Assembly (NCBI GenBank): GCA_964438735.1
Contig: CAYTLW010000001.1
Coordinates: forward strand, 121,972 to 185,971
Origin: CAYTLW01 sp964438735
GTDB taxonomy: Bacteria > Myxococcota_A > UBA9042
Length of the DNA stretch: 64,000 nt
Reading direction: 5' to 3'
The translations under genes and the position numbers were made by a program. Below the pieces are notes generated by a model. The model was given only the letters and a program-made list of their open reading frames with translations. It made no database searches and was not told the origin of the DNA. Positions within the stretch are counted from its first letter, which is position 1; each line of letters opens with the position of its first letter. Positions 38,121-46,826 of this stretch are shown here, piece after piece.

Positions 38121-38981
38121 ATGAGCACCGCCGAACTGCCGCGCTGGACCGGAACCGACAGCTACATCGTCGACACGCCCTTGCAGGCGACGGTGAACGT
38201 AGCCATCGGTCTGCAGCGCCCGCTGCTGGTCAAAGGCGAGCCGGGCACGGGCAAGACCCTGCTGGCCCACGCCATCGCCGAAGGTCTGGGTCTGCCATTG
38301 CATACCTGGCACATCAAGTCGACGACCCGGGCGCATGATGGCCTGTACATCTACGACACCGTCGCCCGCCTGCACGACAGCCGCTTCGAAGACCGGGACG
38401 TGCGCGACATCACCCAATACATCCGCATGGGCCCCCTCGGCACGGCCTTTGAGCAGGAGGGGCGCAGCGTGCTGCTCATCGACGAGGTCGACAAAGCCGA
38501 CGTCGAGTTCCCCAACGACCTGCTTCATGAGCTCGACGCCATGCGCTTCGTCATCCACGAGACCTCGCGCGAGGTGGTGGCGAAGCAGCGGCCCATCGTG
38601 GTCATCACCTCCAACGCCGAAAAGGAGCTGCCAGACGCGTTCCTGCGGCGTTGCGTCTTCCACTACATCGAGTTCCCCGGCGAGGAGCTCCTGGCCAGCA
38701 TCTGCCGGGTGCACCATCCCGACGTGGACGAGCGCCTGCTGAGCGCCGCCCTGCGCCGCTTCATGGAATTGCGCAGCGTGCGTGACCTGCGCAAACGACC
38801 GTCCACCTCGGAGTTGATCGACTGGCTGTCCGCGTTGCGATTGTCCGGCATCGACCCCGACAAGCTGTCCGCCCACCTGCCCTTCGCCGGCGTGCTGCTC
38901 AAGGATGAGACCGACACCCGCAAGGCCACCGCCGCGCCCGCCGCCGACAGCGCCAATCGCCGTCGCAGCAGGTGGTCATAG
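38121..38981 (+). CDS. MoxR-family AAA+ ATPase (CoxD-like)
   Basis: 286 residues. Walker A GEPGTGKT (39-46), RMGPLGTAF, Walker B LLIDEVDKAD (118-127), sensor region VVITSNAEKELPDAFLRRC. MoxR ATPases act as chaperones that work with a VWA partner; that partner is encoded 12 bases downstream. AGGAG precedes the ATG. The tail after 270 is Ala/Arg-rich and probably disordered. Confidence 0.92.
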   Translation: MSTAELPRWTGTDSYIVDTPLQATVNVAIGLQRPLLVKGEPGTGKTLLAHAIAEGLGLPLHTWHIKSTTRAHDGLYIYDTVARLHDSRFEDRDVRDITQYIRMGPLGTAFEQEGRSVLLIDEVDKADVEFPNDLLHELDAMRFVIHETSREVVAKQRPIVVITSNAEKELPDAFLRRCVFHYIEFPGEELLASICRVHHPDVDERLLSAALRRFMELRSVRDLRKRPSTSELIDWLSALRLSGIDPDKLSAHLPFAGVLLKDETDTRKATAAPAADSANRRRSRWS

Positions 38982-38993
38982 GGGGCCATAGCG

Positions 38994-40229
38994 ATGTTCA
39001 TCGGCTTCCACAGCATGCTGCGCGCGGCCGGCCTGAAGATCGGCCTGACGGAGTGGCTGGCGTTGGTGAAGGCGCTGGAAGAAGATCGCGTGCCGCCGTC
39101 GTTGGAGTCGTTCTACAACGTCTCCCGCGCGCTGGTCTGTCGGGATGAGGGCGACTTCGACCGTTTCGACCAGGCTTTTGCGGCCACGTTTCAGGGCGCC
39201 GAGCTGCCCGAACCGGTGATGAAAGACCTGTCGGAGTGGCTCTCGCGACCCTTCGAGCGACCGGCACTGAGCGAAGAGGAGATGGCGCAGCTTCAGAGCT
39301 TGAGCCTGGAGGAGTTGCGCCGCCTGTTCGAGGAGCGGCTGGCCGAACAGACCGAGCGACACGACGGCGGCGAGCGCTGGATCGGCACGGGTGGCCGCAG
39401 CCCGTTCGGTCAGGGCGGCGCCCATCCGTCGGGTATGCGCGTCGGCGAGGGCGCCCGTGGTCGAGGCACCGCAGTCGCCGCCGCCCGGGCCCGTCGATTC
39501 CGAAACTATCGGCCCGACCGGGTGCTGGACACCCGCGCGCTGGCCGTGGCCATTCGCCGCCTGCGTCGACTGGAGCGCAAAAGCCGTCGCCTGGAGCTCG
39601 ACGTGGCCGAGACGGTGCGCAAGACCGCGGCCAACGCCGGTGACCTGGAGATCATCGAGCGCCCCGAGCGTCGCAACCAGGCGCGCGTGGTCCTGATGAT
39701 GGATACCGGCGGCTCCATGGAGCCTCACACCCGCGTGGTGGAGTCGTTCTTCTCCGCTCTCATGCGGTCCGGCGGTCTGCGCGAGGTGAAGAGCTACTAT
39801 TTCCACAACTGCACCTACCAGGTGGTCTTTACCGACATGGCCCAGTTCGAGACCAAACCCATCGAAGAGGTCTGCCGCGGCGTGCCGCCCAATACCCATC
39901 TCTTCATGGTCGGCGACGCCTGGATGGGCCCCTACGAGCTCTACGCGCCGCAGGGCTCGTTGGAGATGGTGACCACCGACCCCGTGCCGGGCATCGACCG
40001 CCTGGCCCAGCTGGCGGCGGCCTATCCCAAGCGCGTCTGGCTGAATCCGATCCCCGACAATTGGTGGCATGCGGACACGATTCGGGCGGTCGGTGAGCTG
40101 TTCCCCATGTTCCCCATGACCCTGGACGGAATCGTCGAGGCGGTCTCCGTGTTGTTGGGCAAGGGCGACAAGCGGGCCGGGCAGGAGCCCCGATCCATCT
40201 GGTCCGGGCATCGCGACGCAACCCTGTAA
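38994..40229 (+). CDS. CoxE-like VWA-domain protein
   Basis: 411 residues. An N-terminal helical part (FHSMLRAAGLKIGLTEWL, VCRDEGDFDRFDQAF) and a Gly/Arg-rich linker lead into a VWA_CoxE domain from about 230: LMMDTGGSMEPH carries the MIDAS, followed by YFHNCTYQVVFTD and LFMVGDAWMGPYEL. No signal peptide: cytoplasmic. Forms a MoxR/VWA pair with the ATPase upstream. CoxD/CoxE pairs mature molybdenum CO dehydrogenase in other bacteria, but no such enzyme is encoded here, so the client is unknown. Confidence 0.9.
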   Translation: MFIGFHSMLRAAGLKIGLTEWLALVKALEEDRVPPSLESFYNVSRALVCRDEGDFDRFDQAFAATFQGAELPEPVMKDLSEWLSRPFERPALSEEEMAQLQSLSLEELRRLFEERLAEQTERHDGGERWIGTGGRSPFGQGGAHPSGMRVGEGARGRGTAVAAARARRFRNYRPDRVLDTRALAVAIRRLRRLERKSRRLELDVAETVRKTAANAGDLEIIERPERRNQARVVLMMDTGGSMEPHTRVVESFFSALMRSGGLREVKSYYFHNCTYQVVFTDMAQFETKPIEEVCRGVPPNTHLFMVGDAWMGPYELYAPQGSLEMVTTDPVPGIDRLAQLAAAYPKRVWLNPIPDNWWHADTIRAVGELFPMFPMTLDGIVEAVSVLLGKGDKRAGQEPRSIWSGHRDATL

Positions 40230-40289
40230 ACCTGACAGTTCGCCTACAAAGGTGATAGGAATCGGGCCGCGCGGACCGCGGAGGACGAC

Positions 40290-41309
40290 ATGGTCAAACG
40301 ATCAAGTGCGACGATGGTGGGGCTGCTGGCCAGCCTGATGCTTGCGTCGACCGCCTTCGCTGCGGCGCCGGCCGAATACGACGACGCGCGCACCATCGGG
40401 CGCACGGACGCCAAGATCACCGTCTGGCATGCCGACGCTGCCGTGGCCAGGTCCGGCCTGTCCAACGCCATGGAGGAGATCTCCCGCATCCTGCGCAAGC
40501 TCGATTCCGCCAACAGAAACTCCGAAGTATCCCTGATCAACCGCATCGCCGATCGCGAGGAAGCGCTCGTCAGCAGCGAGACCTACAGCCTGCTGGAGTC
40601 AGCGCTGAAGTTCTGCCGTTCCACCAAGCGCGCGTTCGATCCGACCGTGCAGAGCTTCGACTACCTGTGGCAGTTCGGCCGTCGACCGGCGGTGCGTCCG
40701 CTGGCTGCCGAATTGCGCGTCCGCGCTGGGTTCGCCCGCTGCGACAAGGTGGTCTTGAAGCCCGGGCGACGCGTGCGCCTGTTGGAAGTGGACATGCGCG
40801 TGGGCCTGGACGACATGGTTCGCGGCCACGCCCTGGAGCGAGCCGCAGCGCAGCTGCGCCGACAAGGCATCTCCAGCTTCCGCATTCGCATTGGCAAGGA
40901 GGCCTACGTGGGCGGCCATGCCGGCACCCGTCATTGGCTCCTCACGGTGCCGCATCCTCTGGATCCGGCGAAGGATGTCGCCCAGGTCTACGTCAGCAGC
41001 CACGCCGTGGCCACCCGCAGCCAGGCGGAGACCTTCTTCGTCCGTGGCGGCGTGCGCTACCACGACGTGCTCGATCCACGCACGGGTCAACCGGCGCGCG
41101 GCGTCCTGCAGGCCACCGTCATCAGCCCGGATCCCCTCCTGGCCGACGCGCTGAGCCGAGCGGTCATGGTGATGGGTGCCGCCAAGGGGTTGCGACACCT
41201 GGAGTCGCTGTCCAACGCCGAGGGCTTCCTGATCGACGAGAAGGGGCGCCTCTACGCCACCGGCGGCATGAAGTCCATGGCCAGATTGCCGGCCAGGATC
41301 ACCTTGTAA
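40290..41309 (+). CDS. ApbE-like protein (FAD:protein FMN transferase family), possibly degenerate
   Basis: 339 residues. Signal peptide (LLASLMLASTAFAAA), then the ApbE fold: AFDPTVQSFDYLWQFGRRP, VLDPRTGQPARG. The DLGG...KGxAxD box is changed to DMRVGLDDMVRGHALERA, the GGD/GG metal-flavin segment to RIGKEAYVGG, and ATSG to ATRS; the usual ADALATAL becomes ADALSRAV, losing the metal-binding Thr. The protein may therefore bind flavin without transferring it, or have another role. GAGGACGAC precedes the ATG at 40290. Sits 60 bases after the CoxE-like gene. Confidence 0.8.
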   Translation: MVKRSSATMVGLLASLMLASTAFAAAPAEYDDARTIGRTDAKITVWHADAAVARSGLSNAMEEISRILRKLDSANRNSEVSLINRIADREEALVSSETYSLLESALKFCRSTKRAFDPTVQSFDYLWQFGRRPAVRPLAAELRVRAGFARCDKVVLKPGRRVRLLEVDMRVGLDDMVRGHALERAAAQLRRQGISSFRIRIGKEAYVGGHAGTRHWLLTVPHPLDPAKDVAQVYVSSHAVATRSQAETFFVRGGVRYHDVLDPRTGQPARGVLQATVISPDPLLADALSRAVMVMGAAKGLRHLESLSNAEGFLIDEKGRLYATGGMKSMARLPARITL

Positions 41310-41333
41310 TTATTGAGTACACTTCGGGTCGAC

Positions 41334-42098
41334 TCAGTTGATGGTCGGGCCATCGTCTTCGTCGTCGTCGCGGCCGCCCTTGAGCACCTTCAAGCTGGCC
41401 CGCATTCGGGCCTTGTGGGCGTAGTCGCGGCTCAAACGCCAGCGCCGCCAGCGTAGCCACAACTTCTCGGGTGACGTCCAGCCGTTGAGGAACAGCCACG
41501 CAGCCAGCAGGCCGCCAAAGTGCGCCCAGACGGCCACATCCGAGCCCACCAGGCCGATGACCACGTCCACGGCGACCACGCCATAGACCAGCCAGCGCGC
41601 CTTGATGGGCAGCACGAACATGAGCAGCAGCTTGCGTTCGGGGTAGAGCCACGACCAGGCGCCGACCAGCGCCACCGCGCCAGCAGATGCTCCTACGGTG
41701 GTGGCCTGTGCGTCGCTGAACAAGCCGGCCAGGAAGCAGAGCAGCCCGCCGCCGAGCACCGTGACGCACCAGAAGCGCAGAAAGCGCCGGCTGCCCATAC
41801 GTCTTTCCAGGGGCGGGGCCAGGAACCAGACCACGACCATGTTGAGCACGATGTGCATGGCCGTATCCACGTCGTGCAGCCAGCCATAGGTGAACAGCGT
41901 CCACACCTTGCCGGACACCACCGCGCCGACCGACAACGCCAGCCAGTGGTGGTAGAAATGCTCGAAGGCGGCCGAATCGACCACGTGGATGCCAACGAAG
42001 GCGGCCAGGAAGACCGCCGCGTTGCTGAGGATGATGGCGGTAACTGTGGGCCCCACCCGCTGAATCATGCTGTTGACCAGGGGCAGGCGGCGGGGCAT
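41334..42098 (-). CDS. rhomboid-family intramembrane protease
   Basis: 254 residues, six or so helices. HIVLNMVVVWFLAPPLERRMGSRRFLRFW is the typical first half (His82, Asn86), written here as HIVLNM and PPLERRMGSRRF; VGASAG holds the catalytic Ser138 (a GxSA rather than GxSG site) and VWAHFGG the catalytic His193. The C-terminal 50 residues are charged and cytoplasmic. ATG at 42098 has GAGGAA seven bases upstream and is preferred over the internal ATG at residue 11. Cleaves transmembrane segments of unknown substrates. Confidence 0.88.
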   Translation of the reverse strand: MPRRLPLVNSMIQRVGPTVTAIILSNAAVFLAAFVGIHVVDSAAFEHFYHHWLALSVGAVVSGKVWTLFTYGWLHDVDTAMHIVLNMVVVWFLAPPLERRMGSRRFLRFWCVTVLGGGLLCFLAGLFSDAQATTVGASAGAVALVGAWSWLYPERKLLLMFVLPIKARWLVYGVVAVDVVIGLVGSDVAVWAHFGGLLAAWLFLNGWTSPEKLWLRWRRWRLSRDYAHKARMRASLKVLKGGRDDDEDDGPTIN

Positions 42099-42195
42099 GG
42101 TCGCGTTCCTCGACGGCCCGCGGGCATCGTCGCCCGAGCGGGTCGCGCAGAGTACGGGCCGATCCACCGCCTGACAAGGCGCCGAGGCATTGCGC

Positions 42196-42795
42196 ATGGC
42201 CACTCCCGCCAACATGGAGCGCCCCTGGACGGCAGCCGAAACGGCCGAAGACCTGCTGTCGCAGGTCGAGGACACGCTGGTCGCCGACTGGGGGGAAGAC
42301 GAGATCCTGGCCGGCCTCGACCGCGAAGGATTGGAGTCGCCAACTGCGGCCATGATGCTCAGCGACGTGCGCAAGGATGCCGACAAGGCCGGCGGACCCA
42401 GCAGCAGCGGCCATCATGAGTACGTGACCATCGCCCTGGCGGCGTCACGCCGCTACATCCGGGACCCTGACGATCCACTGACGTTGGATTCGAAACGATG
42501 CGACGCCCTGCGCCAGGCCCTGGTCAGCGCCGGACTGCGACCTGAAACCGCCGAGGCCCTGCTGACCGACATCATCGCCCTGGAACGCCGCATGGCCGCT
42601 GTGTACCACCGTCGAATGCGACGTCTGGGCATCCAGGGCATGGTCGTCGGTGGGGCCACCACGGCGCTCTTCGTATTCGGCGGCATCTTTGGTGACGCTG
42701 GCGCGCGCTGGCACCTGATGACAGCCGCACTCACGGCGTGCCTCTTCGGTTACTCGGTGGTGTTGTGGCGCCGGGGCCGACCGCCGGGGCGATGA
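42196..42795 (+). CDS. small protein with two C-terminal membrane helices, unknown
   Basis: 199 residues from the ATG at 42196 (a TTG at 42190 is also possible; GAGG lies eight bases before the ATG). The first 140 residues are soluble and helical, with Asp/Ala/Glu content; then MVVGGATTALFVFGGIF and HLMTAALTACLFGYSVVLW form two membrane helices. Not recognised. Divergent from the rhomboid gene (97-bp gap), so a shared promoter region is possible. Confidence 0.6.
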   Translation: MATPANMERPWTAAETAEDLLSQVEDTLVADWGEDEILAGLDREGLESPTAAMMLSDVRKDADKAGGPSSSGHHEYVTIALAASRRYIRDPDDPLTLDSKRCDALRQALVSAGLRPETAEALLTDIIALERRMAAVYHRRMRRLGIQGMVVGGATTALFVFGGIFGDAGARWHLMTAALTACLFGYSVVLWRRGRPPGR

Positions 42796-42828
42796 CCTTC
42801 GGGCGCGGGACAACGCGTCGACAGTCGA

Positions 42829-45006
42829 CTACTTGACGAAGACCTGCTTGCCCTTGGCCTTGAGCGACTTGAGCACCGGCGACAGCTTGGTCTTCTGCGC
42901 CGCCTGCAGGAAGACCTCAACCTGCAGGAACTTCGCCTGCACCTTGCCCTGCTTGGTCAGGTCGATGGGGAAGGTGGCCGGCGGGAAGGGCCCGAGATCC
43001 TTCGACCAGATGGCCTTGTCGACACCCGCGAAGGTGTCCGCAGAGCGGTAGCGTACCTTGACGTAAGAGCCGGGGGGCGTGTCCAACTCCAGGTCGATGG
43101 TCTCCCAGACGGTCGTAGCCTTGGCCTCCGCCACGACGCCGCCGGTGGTCGAGACGCCGAAGAGGTGCGTGTAGTGGCCCTTGGGCGCGGTGAAGTTGTT
43201 CAGCGTGTAGCCGGTCATGTCGCTGTAGGTGTAGGGGTTCTTGCCCACAGGGTACTCGCCGATCAGCTGCATGGTCTTCGGATCGCACTTGGATACGGTG
43301 CCCTTGGCCAGGTTCACCGCCCAGACGTAGCCCTTGAAGTCCATCGCCACGCCGTGCGGCCCGCGGCCCTTGCCCAGGCTGATCTTGCCCATGACCGTGG
43401 CCGTGACCGAGTTGATCTTGGTGACCGTGCTGGGCCCGTCGTTGACGATGTACGTGTGGCCGTCGGTACCGGTGGCCACGGCGCTGCTGCTACCGGCCTG
43501 GCTCTTGTTGACCTTGAGCCACTGGTTGGTCACCGGGTCGTAGCGCGCCGAACCCCAGCCGCCGCCGAACCAGATCTTGCCAAACATGTCCACGTTGATG
43601 CCATAGGCCTGGTAGCTGAACGGCGGCTTGAGCAGCTTGGTCGCCTTGGTCTTGGGGTCGACGCGAACGAGCCCGCAGCCCGCCCCCTGAATCCAGATGA
43701 TCCCCTTCTGGTCGATGACCAGGCCGTACGAGCGGCAGGGCAGGTTGACCATAGCCACGCTCTTGCCGGTCTTGGGCTCGAGGCGGTGCAGGTGCTTGCT
43801 GGACCAGAAGCCGATCCAGGCGTGGTTGTCTTTGTCCACGCCGGCGGCGCGGGCGATGGTCTTGCCGTCGGGGTAGACGATGAACGCCACGCACTCGTCC
43901 TGACCCTTGGGCAGCGGCGAGGGGCCGGAAGAAGTCTCGATCTTGCCGTTCTTGTTCTTGTCGACGCAGTTGCTCTTCTTGTTGATGATTTTGGCCACGC
44001 CGCCGTCGCCGCGGCAGCCGACCCAGACGTCACCGTTCAGGTCGACCGAGGTGCGCGATGGGTTGCTGCAGATCTTGTAGCGACCCTCTTCCTTGCCGGT
44101 GTCCGTGTTGACCTTGCTGACCGAGGCCTCGGGTGAGTTGGCCACCCAGAGGTGATTCAAGTCCACGTTCACCTTGGTTTTGTCCAGGATGATGTAGCCC
44201 TTTTTGTCGACGCCGACACCGTTGGAGCTGTCCTTGCCAGGATCGAAGGGGGTGCCGTAGTCGGGGCCGAGCGTCTGCTGCGTGCAGCTCATGTCGCAGG
44301 TGCCACAGCTGGACAACACGCCCTCGTCGATGACCGCGTCGCAGTCATTGTCCTTGCCATCGCAGACCTCGGGGCTGGGTTCCACGGCCCCCTTGCACTC
44401 GCTCCAGAAGCCGCCCTTGCACATGCGCACGCCGGCCTGGCAGACGCCCTTGCCGATGAAGGCCGGGTTCTGCTCGTAGCAGTTGGTCGCCACACCGGTG
44501 CAGGCGCAGCCCGCGGCCGGTTTCTTGGTGCAGTCGGGGCAGACCGCGGCGAAGTTCTTGTTGCCGTCATCGCAATCGGGGCCAGCCGGGCAGTACTGTC
44601 CGAAGCCGTCGCCGTCGCTGTCGACGCAGGTTTGGGTATTGCCGCCGCCGCTGTCCGGCTGGCCGCCACCGCCGTTGACATCCGGCGTGCCGCCGCCGCC
44701 ATTGGTATCGGGTGTGCCACCCCCATTGCCCACGTCCGGTCCGCCACCGCCGCCATTGCCCACGTCGGGCCCGCCGCCGCCACTGCCAGCGTCTGGATTG
44801 CCGTTGGTTGCCTGGGTGTCCGCGCCGGTCGTCGTGCCCTGCGTATCCGCGTTGCCTGAATTGTTGGCGGTGTCCAGGGTCGGGTTGCCGTAGCCGCTGG
44901 GGATCAGAATCTGGTTGTTCGGTGGCGTCGTCGCCTCGTTGCTACAACCGAGCAGACTCACGGTCAGCAGCGTCATGAGCGCGATCGGGACAGGTCTGAA
45001 CATCAT
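42829..45006 (-). CDS. lipoprotein with MopE-type motif and beta-propeller
   Basis: 725 residues. Lipobox LLGC (Cys21), a Gly/Asp/Pro/Asn repeat linker (about 35-125), then DSDGDGFGQYCPAGPDCDDG and EVCDGKDNDCDAVIDEG, the MopE (PF11617-type) metal-binding motif; then blades with HLWVANS, NGDVWVGCRGDG, NHAWIGFWSS, GIIWIQGAGCG, GKIWFGGGWG, GYVWAVNLAKG, like the virginiamycin-B-lyase / SMP-30 type beta-propeller. The C-terminal 120 residues form another beta domain (VWETIDLELDTPPGSYVKVRYR). Surface-attached, role unknown. ATG at 45006 has GAGG upstream. Confidence 0.85.
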   Translation of the reverse strand: MMFRPVPIALMTLLTVSLLGCSNEATTPPNNQILIPSGYGNPTLDTANNSGNADTQGTTTGADTQATNGNPDAGSGGGGPDVGNGGGGGPDVGNGGGTPDTNGGGGTPDVNGGGGQPDSGGGNTQTCVDSDGDGFGQYCPAGPDCDDGNKNFAAVCPDCTKKPAAGCACTGVATNCYEQNPAFIGKGVCQAGVRMCKGGFWSECKGAVEPSPEVCDGKDNDCDAVIDEGVLSSCGTCDMSCTQQTLGPDYGTPFDPGKDSSNGVGVDKKGYIILDKTKVNVDLNHLWVANSPEASVSKVNTDTGKEEGRYKICSNPSRTSVDLNGDVWVGCRGDGGVAKIINKKSNCVDKNKNGKIETSSGPSPLPKGQDECVAFIVYPDGKTIARAAGVDKDNHAWIGFWSSKHLHRLEPKTGKSVAMVNLPCRSYGLVIDQKGIIWIQGAGCGLVRVDPKTKATKLLKPPFSYQAYGINVDMFGKIWFGGGWGSARYDPVTNQWLKVNKSQAGSSSAVATGTDGHTYIVNDGPSTVTKINSVTATVMGKISLGKGRGPHGVAMDFKGYVWAVNLAKGTVSKCDPKTMQLIGEYPVGKNPYTYSDMTGYTLNNFTAPKGHYTHLFGVSTTGGVVAEAKATTVWETIDLELDTPPGSYVKVRYRSADTFAGVDKAIWSKDLGPFPPATFPIDLTKQGKVQAKFLQVEVFLQAAQKTKLSPVLKSLKAKGKQVFVK

Positions 45007-45245
45007 GATCTACCTCGCGGTCGAGGAACGGTTTCCGGGGCCTCGCGGCCGCGCGAAAACGCCGTTCTCGGACAAGAGGATGCCATAAAGAGGCTGCATT
45101 CGGCGAGATGAACCTGTGATTATCTGTGCTTGGCGGGCATCAGGGGCCCGGCGTGCGAACATCACTTGCCTGCAGGGCTGGCCACCGACGTGGAAACGGG
45201 CCAAGCTGACAGCGAATATGCGCTTGAGGGCTCCGGGGACGGACG

Positions 45246-46592
45246 ATGGGCGAATCGCAAGACGAGACCGGCGCGCCCGCTGCGGAAACGACGCCAACGG
45301 CCGAACTCGAGAAGCGCCCGCCGCAAGCACCTGCCCGCCGTCGTCGTCGCCGCCGCCGTCGCAGATCCACTGCAAACAAGGGCGATCGTTCGGAAGGGTC
45401 GCAGCGTCCCGAGGAAGCCCAGCCAAGCGCGGCGGAACGGGTTCGCGGCGTGCTCGCCGAGCTGCGCCGGGTGGTGGCGGACGTGGCCGCTGCCCAGGGA
45501 CTGGAGCCGGGCGAGCGGTTGCCGGTCGAGCGGGTCGCCATGCCGCTCTCCCTGTCTCTGGACGGCCGGGATGATGCCGAGGACGGCGCTGCCCTGCTGA
45601 GCGCCATCGAGACCCACGTCGCCGAGGCCACGCGGGCGCTGGGTGGCTATCGGGTCGGTCATGTCTACTGCTTCCAATGCGGCCAGCCGGGCTGTGGGCA
45701 TGCGAGGCCGGGTACGCCTGCCGAGACGTTTGCCGGCTACTCGGGCACGGGCAAACCGATGATGCAGGGCTTCGCGGAGCTGTGCATGGAGCGTGGTGAC
45801 GACCGGGTGGCCAAGGTCTACGCCGATCCGCCCCAGGTCATCGCCTTCGTGCAATCTGCGCAGGAATTGCAGTCCGGCCAGATGCCAGAGTTCGGCGGCG
45901 ATGGCCGCTCCTTGGCTGTGCTCGGCCAGGTGGTCGCCGGGCTGCTGCCCGAGGTGTACGGCGCGCTGCCCGATAGCCATGAGCGGGTGGCCGTGGCCAT
46001 CCAGGTGGTCGAGACCCACGGCCAGCGGGGCAGCCGCCGGCTCCGACTGAACCTGTTGGGCACATCCTGGGCGACGCTGGCGGCGGTGGTGGCCGACGAG
46101 GGACCGGGCGGACGCGCCGCCTCCCTGGCCAGCGCGCTGGGTGTTGCGCGTCGACAACTTCGGGCCAGGGCCCGCGATGCCCAGCGCAGTGAACGACGTG
46201 GCCGCGCGCCGAACCTGCCAGAGGTCGTGTTGCCTCTGCTGCAAGATCTGCGGCGCGATGTGGAGCGCATCTTTCGGGGACATCGCTTCCGCACCCGCCA
46301 CGCCGATCTACGTCGTCGCGAGGGCGAGCGACCGACCATGGCCGCGGTGGCCGAGGCGCGCGTGGCACCGGCCAATCGGCTGTTACGAGATCGCGAGCGG
46401 GAGACGATCGTGGCGGTGGGCAAGAAGGGCCGAGCGCACGTCTTCACGGCCGATGGCTGGCACGTGACCTCGCTACAATTGCGGCCCAACGAAGTACATC
46501 GCAAGACCGAGCGCGGACGCTGGCAGGCGCTGGAGCCCGCCGAGGTGGAGGCCTTTCGAGCCGCTCTGGTTCGGGAGGCGGACGCGAAATGA
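45246..46592 (+). CDS. Arg-rich N-terminus protein with CxxC-xxxCxH motif, unknown
   Basis: 448 residues, no signal peptide. Residues 29-43 carry a run of ten Arg (flanked by APA and STAN), suggesting nucleic-acid or anionic-polymer binding. A Cys cluster near 140-150, YCFQCGQPGCGHARPG, could bind a metal. The rest is helical, with a C-terminal region (IVAVGKKGRAHVFTADGWHVTSL) resembling a small beta-rich domain. Family not recognised. Nearest upstream gene is divergent. The N-terminus as annotated has only a weak GGGGAC site. Confidence 0.6.
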   Translation: MGESQDETGAPAAETTPTAELEKRPPQAPARRRRRRRRRRSTANKGDRSEGSQRPEEAQPSAAERVRGVLAELRRVVADVAAAQGLEPGERLPVERVAMPLSLSLDGRDDAEDGAALLSAIETHVAEATRALGGYRVGHVYCFQCGQPGCGHARPGTPAETFAGYSGTGKPMMQGFAELCMERGDDRVAKVYADPPQVIAFVQSAQELQSGQMPEFGGDGRSLAVLGQVVAGLLPEVYGALPDSHERVAVAIQVVETHGQRGSRRLRLNLLGTSWATLAAVVADEGPGGRAASLASALGVARRQLRARARDAQRSERRGRAPNLPEVVLPLLQDLRRDVERIFRGHRFRTRHADLRRREGERPTMAAVAEARVAPANRLLRDRERETIVAVGKKGRAHVFTADGWHVTSLQLRPNEVHRKTERGRWQALEPAEVEAFRAALVREADAK

Positions 46593-46721
46593 GACGATGA
46601 GGATGTCGGCGTTCATCGATGGATGAATGGCCGGCACCCGCGGGCGTTCTCGAAGAGGGCGCCGCGCAAGCGGCCACGCGCACGCCGCCAGGCTCTTTGC
46701 GGGCTGCGCTGCCGGCCTCCG

Positions 46722-46750
46722 TTGCCGTGTGGCATATCCGGCCCTATTCT
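46722..46750 (+). promoter_or_regulatory. possible sigma70-type promoter for putA
   Basis: TTGCCG and TATTCT are 17 bases apart, about 77 bases upstream of the putA ATG at 46827, in an otherwise featureless 234-bp gap. Confidence 0.35.
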
Positions 46751-46826
46751 TGCCCCGCCGGTTCGGCGACATGCCGAGACCTGCGCGCGCCGCTGGGCAG
46801 CGCGCCAACCGGCCTGGAGGGGGCAG

